A stretch of 55,901 bases of DNA from assembly GCA_001899285.1 (NCBI GenBank), contig MKWA01000015.1:422826-478726 (forward strand). Reading direction: 5' to 3'. The notes below the pieces were generated by a model. It had not been told where the DNA came from, did not search any database, and saw nothing but the letters and a program-made list of their open reading frames with translations. The stretch is from Rhizobiales bacterium 64-17 (GTDB taxonomy: Bacteria; Pseudomonadota; Alphaproteobacteria; Rhizobiales; Xanthobacteraceae). Below, one piece after another: positions 51,162 to 55,901 of this stretch (positions within the stretch are counted from its first letter, which is position 1; each line of letters starts with the position of its first letter). A program made the translations under genes and the position numbers.

Positions 51162-51914
51162 CTACGGCGCGAGCGGGCTACCCATGCGCGCGGCCTGCTC
51201 GACGATCCACGACCGATAGGATGACAGCGGCGTCAGTCCGGTGAGTCCGCCGCAGCCGGCGGAATTGCCCGGCCCGGTGGTCCAGCTGACGACGCCCGCG
51301 ACCCGATCGCCGGAGAAAGCGGGGCCGCCGCTGTCGCCGGTGCAGGCGCCGAGGCCCGGCCGTTCGTTGCGCGTCGCGGGATCGTAAAGCCGGATCTGCA
51401 GCGGTCCCGGCTGGCCGGTGACGACGAGCGAGGCCGCGCGCGCATGGCCGAGGCCGGCAGCGGTGCCGTCCGCGGTGACGCCGAAGCCCGCGACTGTCAT
51501 CCGGTGGCCCGGCGCGACGGCAAGCCCGGCCGGCGCGAGCGCCGCTGGAGCGACGCCGGGCGGCAGCGGCGCGGCGAGCTTGATCAAGGCGACATCGGCG
51601 GTTGCGCGATGCGTCGCGTAAGCCTGCGTGTTGAAGCGCGGATGCACGGCCGCCGCGCGGATCGCGAGCGGCGCCTCCAGGCGCGAGAACCGCACCACAC
51701 TGCTCCGCTGCACGCAATGCGCGGCGGTGAGAATGAGATCGCTGGCAATCGCGGTGCCGGTGCACAGGCTCGACCCGCTGCCGGTGATCATGACGATGGC
51801 GCGGCCGGGAACGCCGTTGGCGTCCGGCGCGCCGCCGGTCAGGGCGAGGGCCGGCACGGCTGGCAGCGACAGAACCATCGAAAGCAGGACGCGGAGCGGG
51901 CGGAGGCGTGTCAT
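51162..51914 (-). CDS. Secreted trypsin-like serine protease
   Basis: A 250-residue S1 protease with a Sec signal peptide (about 1-25) and the full triad: His66 in LTAAHC, Asp107 in ADVALIKL, Ser195 in CTGDSGGPAF. Four or more Cys could form the usual disulfides. It acts in the periplasm or outside the cell. Located between the capsid and gp6 genes but on the opposite strand, so it is probably a host gene now trapped in, or splitting, the GTA cluster. Confidence 0.93.
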   Translation of the reverse strand: MTRLRPLRVLLSMVLSLPAVPALALTGGAPDANGVPGRAIVMITGSGSSLCTGTAIASDLILTAAHCVQRSSVVRFSRLEAPLAIRAAAVHPRFNTQAYATHRATADVALIKLAAPLPPGVAPAALAPAGLAVAPGHRMTVAGFGVTADGTAAGLGHARAASLVVTGQPGPLQIRLYDPATRNERPGLGACTGDSGGPAFSGDRVAGVVSWTTGPGNSAGCGGLTGLTPLSSYRSWIVEQAARMGSPLAP

Positions 51915-51965
51915 CGCGCCGATCAGCCTCGCGCGCGCGGGAAAGTCAATCGTGTTGAGGACATC

Positions 51966-52529
51966 ATGCCGTCACATCTGATCGCCGCGCCGGCGATCGA
52001 GCCGATCACGCTCGTCGAGGCCAAGCTGTTCCTGCGGATCGAGCACGACGACGAGGACGCGGCCATCGCCGCGCTCATCGCCGCCGCGCGCCAGCATGTG
52101 GAGACGGCGACGCGGCGTGCGCTCATCACGCAGGACTGGCGGCTCGTGCGCGATGCCTGGCCGCCTGGCGGGGTAATCCATGTTTTGCCGGCACCGCTGC
52201 AGACGCTGATCGGCGTCGAAGTCGCCGATGACGCAGGGGCCATGCACGCGCTCGATCCGCAGAATTTCGTGGTCGACAGTGTCGGCTCGCGGATCGCCTT
52301 TGCGCCCTGGACGCCGATGCAGCCGGGCCGCGCGGTCGGCGGCATCGTCATCGAGGTGCGATGCGGCGAGGGCGATACGGCCGACGCCGTGCCCGCGCCG
52401 TTGCGGCAGGCGATGCTGATGCTGATCGCGCACTGGTACGAGCAGCGATGCGTCGTGGCGCCGGCGGCGCAGGAGATTCCGCAGGGGGTGGCGGCGCTGC
52501 TCGCGCCGTTCCGCCGGGTGTCGCTGTGA
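51966..52529 (+). CDS. Head-tail connector protein (GTA gp6)
   Basis: A 187-residue HK97 gp6-like connector: ITLVEAKLFLRIEHDDEDAA, LIAAARQHVETATRRALITQ, and the LRQAMLMLIAHWYEQR helix near the end. It forms the ring below the portal. This gene resumes the head-tail order after a 3.1-kb interruption behind the capsid gene. Confidence 0.92.
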   Translation: MPSHLIAAPAIEPITLVEAKLFLRIEHDDEDAAIAALIAAARQHVETATRRALITQDWRLVRDAWPPGGVIHVLPAPLQTLIGVEVADDAGAMHALDPQNFVVDSVGSRIAFAPWTPMQPGRAVGGIVIEVRCGEGDTADAVPAPLRQAMLMLIAHWYEQRCVVAPAAQEIPQGVAALLAPFRRVSL

Positions 52530-52858
52530 TCAATCCCGGTGACCTCGACCGGCGGCTCGTCATCGAAGCGCCGGTCGAAACGGCGGACGATGCCGGTGGC
52601 GTCGTGCGCAGCTATGCGGATGCGGCGACGGTGTGGGCATCCGTCCAGCCGGAGACGATGCGCGCCGACGTCGAGGCCGACGCGGCGGGCGCTGCTCTTG
52701 GTTATCGCATCCTGATGCGCGCCGGGCGCGACCTCACCACGCGGCATCGCCTGCGCGAAGGCACCCAACGCTATTGCATCCTCGCCGTGCGCGAAGGACG
52801 CGAGCGCCGCGCCGGCCCGCGCTTTCTCGAGATCCGCGCCGAACTGATCGCCGACTGA
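52526..52858 (+). CDS. Head closure / head-tail adaptor (GTA gp7)
   Basis: A 110-residue SPP1 gp16-like head-closure protein: INPGDLDRRLVIEAPVETAD, TVWASVQPETMRADVEAD and RILMRAGRDLTTRHRLREG. The GTG start at 52526 overlaps the gp6 stop (GTGA). Confidence 0.9.
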   Translation: MINPGDLDRRLVIEAPVETADDAGGVVRSYADAATVWASVQPETMRADVEADAAGAALGYRILMRAGRDLTTRHRLREGTQRYCILAVREGRERRAGPRFLEIRAELIAD

Positions 52859-52869
52859 GGATTCTCCCC

Positions 52870-53280
52870 ATGACCGTTGCTGCCAACGTGGCGCTGCGCG
52901 CCGCGATCCATGAGGCTTTGCGCACCGATCCGGCACTCGTTGCCGTGCTCGGCGGCCCGCATGTGCATGACGAGGTGCCGCGCGGCGCGCAATGTCCCTA
53001 CGTCACGCTCGGCGAGGCGCGCGTCAGTGCCGTGCCCGCCGACGACGGCGAGGTGCTGGAGCACGAACTCACCCTCAATGCCTGGTCGCGGCAGGGCGGC
53101 CACCGCGAGGCGCATGTGCTCGCCGGGACGCTGCTGCAGGCGCTCGACGACGCGCCGCTCGCACTCGACGGCCATCGCCTCGTCGCGCTGCGCTTTGCCC
53201 GCGCCGATGTGCGGCGCGAGGCGGACGGCAAGACCTATCGCGCCGCGGTGCGGTTTCGCGCCGTCACCGAGCCGGCGTGA
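52870..53280 (+). CDS. DUF3168 tail terminator (GTA gp8)
   Basis: A 136-residue DUF3168 protein: LRAAIHEALRTDPALVAVLG, VPRGAQCPYVTLGEA, HELTLNAWSRQGGHREAHVL and a closing AAVRFRAVTEPA. It caps the tail tube and joins it to the connector. Starts 11 bp after gp7. Confidence 0.92.
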   Translation: MTVAANVALRAAIHEALRTDPALVAVLGGPHVHDEVPRGAQCPYVTLGEARVSAVPADDGEVLEHELTLNAWSRQGGHREAHVLAGTLLQALDDAPLALDGHRLVALRFARADVRREADGKTYRAAVRFRAVTEPA

Positions 53281-53302
53281 CCCCAACAGGAGACACAAGA
53301 AA

Positions 53303-53710
53303 ATGACGGCCCAGAAAGGCAAAGACCTGCTCATCAAGATCGCCGACGGCGCTGGCTTCAGCACCGTTGCCGGTTTGCGCACGCGGCGCATCGCGTTCAA
53401 CGCCGAAACGGTCGACATCACCCATGCGGAATCCGCCGGGCGCTGGCGCGAGCTGCTGGCGGGGGCGGGGATCAGGCGCGCGTCGATTTCCGGCCGCGGC
53501 CTGTTCAAGGATGCGGCGTCGGACGCCCTGATGCGCGAGACGTTCTTCGACGGCAGCATCGTGTCGTTTCAGGTGGTGGTGCCGGACTTCGGCACGGTCG
53601 CCGGGCCGTTCCAGATCACCAGTCTCGAAATCGCCGGCGAGCACAACGGCGAAGTCACCTACGACATGTCGCTGGAATCCGCCGGCGAGCTGACGTTCAC
53701 GGTGGCCTGA
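53303..53710 (+). CDS. Major tail tube protein (GTA gp9)
   Basis: A 135-residue phage TP901-1-type tail tube protein: QKGKDLLIKIADGAGFSTVA, TRRIAFNAETVDITHAESAG, ISGRGLFKDAASD and the YDMSLESAGELTFT ending. Forms the short non-contractile tail tube. Confidence 0.93.
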   Translation: MTAQKGKDLLIKIADGAGFSTVAGLRTRRIAFNAETVDITHAESAGRWRELLAGAGIRRASISGRGLFKDAASDALMRETFFDGSIVSFQVVVPDFGTVAGPFQITSLEIAGEHNGEVTYDMSLESAGELTFTVA

Positions 53711-53711
53711 T

Positions 53712-54026
53712 ATGGCCAACCGTTATCGCGGCGAGATCGCCGCCGAGATCGGCGGCGCGCGGCGCACGCTGGTGCTCACCCTCGGCGCGCTCGCGGAACT
53801 GGAAACCGCGCTCGGCGCCGACGACCTGATCGCGCTGTCGGAACGCTTCGCGTCCGGCCGGCTCAAGGCGCGCGACTTGATCGCCGTGCTCGGCGCGGGC
53901 CTGCGCGGTGGCGGTCTGCCCGTCAGCGACGACGAGGTGGGACGCATGGCGGTGCCGGAGGGCGCCACGGGTTATGTGCGCATCGCCGCCGAGCTGATCG
54001 CCGCGACGTTCGGCGGTGACGCCTGA
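53712..54026 (+). CDS. GTA gp10 (TAC_A-type tail assembly protein)
   Basis: A 104-residue protein: GGARRTLVLTLGALAELETA, LIALSERFASGRLKARDLIA, VGRMAVPEGATGYVRIAAELI. This is the GTA gp10 family, thought to be a tail assembly chaperone component. Directly follows gp9 and overlaps the next start by one base. Confidence 0.9.
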   Translation: MANRYRGEIAAEIGGARRTLVLTLGALAELETALGADDLIALSERFASGRLKARDLIAVLGAGLRGGGLPVSDDEVGRMAVPEGATGYVRIAAELIAATFGGDA

Positions 54027-54235
54027 TGCAGCCATTTCCGCCGCCATTTCCCTGGCGCGAGGCGATGCGCGTCGGCTTCGGCGTGCTGCGGCTCACGCCT
54101 GCCGCGTTCTGGGCGATGACGCCGCGCGAACTCGCCGCCGCCATCGACGCACTGTTGCCGGGCGGGCGGCCGCTCGACCGCGACGGTTTCGCCGCGCTGA
54201 TGAGGAGATATCCCGATGACCGACAGCACCCTTGA
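54026..54235 (+). CDS. Tail assembly chaperone (GTA gp10.1, DUF2376 type)
   Basis: A 69-residue protein: FPWREAMRVGFGVLRLTPAA, FWAMTPRELAAAIDA and FAALMRRYPDDR. It matches the small gene between gp10 and the tape measure in RcGTA-like clusters. Its ATG uses the last base of the gp10 stop. Confidence 0.9.
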   Translation: MQPFPPPFPWREAMRVGFGVLRLTPAAFWAMTPRELAAAIDALLPGGRPLDRDGFAALMRRYPDDRQHP

Positions 54236-54794
54236 GACGATCAGCAGTCTCGACGCCGCCTATGACCGCATCGAACAGCGCCAGCAGGAGCTGGAGAAGA
54301 GCGCCAACGCCTTCGCCACGACGATGACGGGCGCGTTCGCGCGCTCGGTGGTGAGCGGCAAGTCGTTCGACGACACGCTCAAGACCATCACGATGAGCTT
54401 GTCCAACATGGCACTGCGGATGGCGTTCAAGCCGCTCGCCTCGGCGCTGACGTCGAACCTGAGCAATCTGTTCGGCAATCTGTTCGACAATGTCGATCTG
54501 AAGGCGGCGACCGGCGCGGTGAAGCCGTTCGCGGCCGGCGGCGTGATCGGTGCGCCGACCTATTTCCCGATGACCGGCGGCGGTGTCGGTCTCGCCGGCG
54601 AGGCGGGGCCGGAGGCGATCATGCCGCTAACGCGCGGACCGGACGGCAAGCTCGGCGTTGCGTCGGGCGGCGGTAGCGCGCCGCAGATCACGGTGCAGAT
54701 TGTCACGCCGGACCCGTCCGCGTTCCGCCGGTCCGAGGCTTATGTCACCGGCCAGATCGCCCGCGCGGTGATGCGCGGCCAGCGCGGCCTGTGA
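54216..54794 (+). CDS. Short tail tape measure protein (GTA gp11)
   Basis: A 192-residue protein, far shorter than phage tape measures but normal for GTAs, whose tails are short: an N-terminal coiled coil (YDRIEQRQQELEKSANAF), a hydrophobic middle (ITMSLSNMALRMAFKPLASA) and the conserved end (FAAGGVIGAPTYFPMTGGGV, AGEAGPEAIMPLTRGPDG). Overlaps gp10.1 by 20 bp. Confidence 0.93.
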   Translation: MTDSTLETISSLDAAYDRIEQRQQELEKSANAFATTMTGAFARSVVSGKSFDDTLKTITMSLSNMALRMAFKPLASALTSNLSNLFGNLFDNVDLKAATGAVKPFAAGGVIGAPTYFPMTGGGVGLAGEAGPEAIMPLTRGPDGKLGVASGGGSAPQITVQIVTPDPSAFRRSEAYVTGQIARAVMRGQRGL

Positions 54795-54815
54795 CCGGAT
54801 CATCGCGAGCACATC

Positions 54816-55457
54816 ATGACGGCATTCCACGAAATCCTGTTCCCGCTCGACATCGCGCTGCGCGGCGCGGGCGGACCGGAGCGGCGCACCGAGATCGTCA
54901 CGCTCGGCTCCGGACGCGAGGAGCGCAACGCGCGCTGGGCGCATTCGCGGCGGCGCTACGACGCCGGCTATGGCACCAAGACCCACGCCGAACTGGCGCA
55001 GGTGGTGGCCTTCTTCGAGGAGCGGCGCGGGCGATTGCATGGTTTCCGCTGGCGCGACCGGCTCGATCATGCGTCCGCCGTTGCGGACGCGGCGGTAACG
55101 CCGCTCGACCAGGCGCTCGGCACCGGCGACGGCAGCACGGCGACGTTCGCGCTGGTGAAGACCTATGGCGGCGTGCTGGCGCCGTATGCGCGGCCGATCG
55201 CGAAACCGGTCGACGGCAGCGTGCGCGTCGCGGTTGCCGGCGTGGAGGCGGGCGTGGGCGTTGCGTTCACCTGCGATCCGGTGAGCGGCACGGTGACGTT
55301 CCTGCCAGGGCATGTTCCGCCGTCCGGCGCGGCGATCACCGCCGGTTTTCTGTTCGACGTGCCGGTGCGGTTCGATACCGATTATCTCGAGGTCGATCTC
55401 GCGGCCTTTGCCGCTGGCGCGATTCCGAAAATTCCGCTGATCGAAATCAGGCCGTGA
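54816..55457 (+). CDS. DUF2460 distal tail protein (GTA gp12)
   Basis: A 213-residue DUF2460 protein: FHEILFPLDIALRGAGGPER, ERNARWAHSRRRYDAGYGTK, VVAFFEERRGRLHGFRWRDR and a closing FDTDYLEVDLAAFAAG. Forms the distal tail ring. Confidence 0.94.
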   Translation: MTAFHEILFPLDIALRGAGGPERRTEIVTLGSGREERNARWAHSRRRYDAGYGTKTHAELAQVVAFFEERRGRLHGFRWRDRLDHASAVADAAVTPLDQALGTGDGSTATFALVKTYGGVLAPYARPIAKPVDGSVRVAVAGVEAGVGVAFTCDPVSGTVTFLPGHVPPSGAAITAGFLFDVPVRFDTDYLEVDLAAFAAGAIPKIPLIEIRP

Positions 55458-55467
55458 AAGCTCCGCC

Positions 55468-55901
55468 ATGAAAGACATTCCATCTGCTTTGCAGGCACGG
55501 CTCGAGTCCGGCGTGACGACGCTGTGCCGGTGCTGGCGCATCGTCCGCAACGACGGCGCGGTGCAGGGCTTCACCGATCACGACGAGGATATCGTCGTCG
55601 ACGGCATGACCTGCCGGGCCGGCACCGGCTTCGCTGCGTCGGAAGCCAAGAGCGCGCTCGGTCTTGCGGTCGGCGGGCTGGAGGTCTCCGGCGCGCTCAG
55701 CGATGCGTCGCTGAACGAAGCCGATCTTGCCGCCGGCCGCTACGACGCGGCGGTGGTCGAGCAATGGCTGGTGGACTGGAGCGCGCCGGATCTCAAGGTG
55801 CTGCTGATGCGCGGCGTGCTCGGGGAAGTGCGCCGCGACGGCGCGAGCTTCACCGCCGAGGTGCGCGGTCTTGCCGATCGGCTCGCACAGGAATCCGGAC
55901 G
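55468..55901 (+). CDS. DUF2163 tail hub protein (GTA gp13, partial)
   Basis: The first 144 codons of a DUF2163 protein run off the right edge: CRCWRIVRNDGAVQGFTDHD, then ALGLAVGGLEVSGALSDASL, DAAVVEQWLVDWSAPDLKVL and LMRGVLGEVRRDGASFTAEV. gp13 is the hub of the tail tip in RcGTA. The gp14 peptidase and gp15 host-recognition protein would be expected beyond the window. Confidence 0.93.
   Translation, partial: MKDIPSALQARLESGVTTLCRCWRIVRNDGAVQGFTDHDEDIVVDGMTCRAGTGFAASEAKSALGLAVGGLEVSGALSDASLNEADLAAGRYDAAVVEQWLVDWSAPDLKVLLMRGVLGEVRRDGASFTAEVRGLADRLAQESG

Noticed and set aside
41719..55901. Interpretation as an ordinary inducible prophage
   Set aside because: No integrase, excisionase, repressor, replication, lysis genes or att repeats within the window, and gene order and short tape measure follow GTAs. 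It cannot be fully excluded because the right end is cut.

Overview
The window is a GC-rich piece of an alphaproteobacterial chromosome, most likely from the order Hyphomicrobiales (Rhizobiales), in or near the Bradyrhizobium/Rhodopseudomonas or Pseudolabrys groups. Pointers are a MucR/Ros regulator with a degenerate zinc finger, DUF6456, DUF5330, DUF1491 and DUF2336 proteins, a perfect TTAA-N7-TTAA CtrA-type box, rhizobial intergenic palindromic repeats and an RcGTA-like gene transfer agent (GTA) cluster. No tRNA or rRNA gene and no CRISPR array was seen.

Layout. 0-6.3 kb: end of a response-regulator domain, a Tim44-like membrane protein, PilZ, cold-shock protein, a secreted lectin-like protein, a SET-domain protein with a Lys-rich tail, a glutathione S-transferase and a membrane diguanylate cyclase. 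6.3-14.7 kb: one long minus-strand run, DUF2267-DUF4332-folP-folB-folK-mutA-mutB-DUF3298-meaB, joining folate synthesis to the B12-dependent methylmalonyl-CoA mutase and its GTPase chaperone. 14.9-22.6 kb: M20 dipeptidase, GT-C glycosyltransferase, Fe superoxide dismutase, a membrane protein, mucR, DUF6456, sufE, DUF5330. 23-29.6 kb: a DivJ/PleC-type histidine kinase overlapping a peptidoglycan-binding protein, then DUF1491, DUF2336, a CtrA-boxed small gene with a lipoprotein, and a DUF1214/DUF1254 pair. 29.7-36.2 kb: penicillin-binding protein 1A, a hicBA-type pair, a YcgN-like protein, an AT-rich DUF3800 gene, a helix-turn-helix protein and an OmpA-family protein. 36.3-41.1 kb: an old yellow enzyme facing away from an aryl-CoA ligase, then a DHA2 drug exporter.

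41.3-55.9 kb is a GTA-type head-tail cluster in RcGTA order: small terminase-like gene, large terminase, portal, gp3.5-like, prohead protease, capsid, gp6, gp7, gp8, major tail, gp10, gp10.1, a short tape measure, gp12 and partial gp13. It runs off the right edge. No integrase, repressor, replication, lysis or att site is seen.

The most interesting part is what interrupts this cluster. Two gene pairs sit exactly at the protease|capsid and capsid|gp6 junctions. Each begins with a protein made of the same roughly 48-residue N-terminal module (Arg/Lys-rich helix, then an AGF-x-PDQ-x-RDEQGRW motif) joined to a different putative His-His nuclease domain (DIHHIVE in one, DGHHFVP in the other). Each is followed by a small gene placed as an immunity gene: DUF2019 in one pair, unrecognised in the other. 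This looks like a polymorphic toxin-immunity system carried by, and perhaps packaged into, the GTA or phage-derived particle. A DUF6968 gene interrupts the terminase|portal junction, and a bactofilin/serine-protease block also lies between capsid and gp6. Strong intrinsic terminators lie inside the cluster, including directly before gp1 and directly before the capsid gene, which raises the question of how the whole cluster is transcribed.
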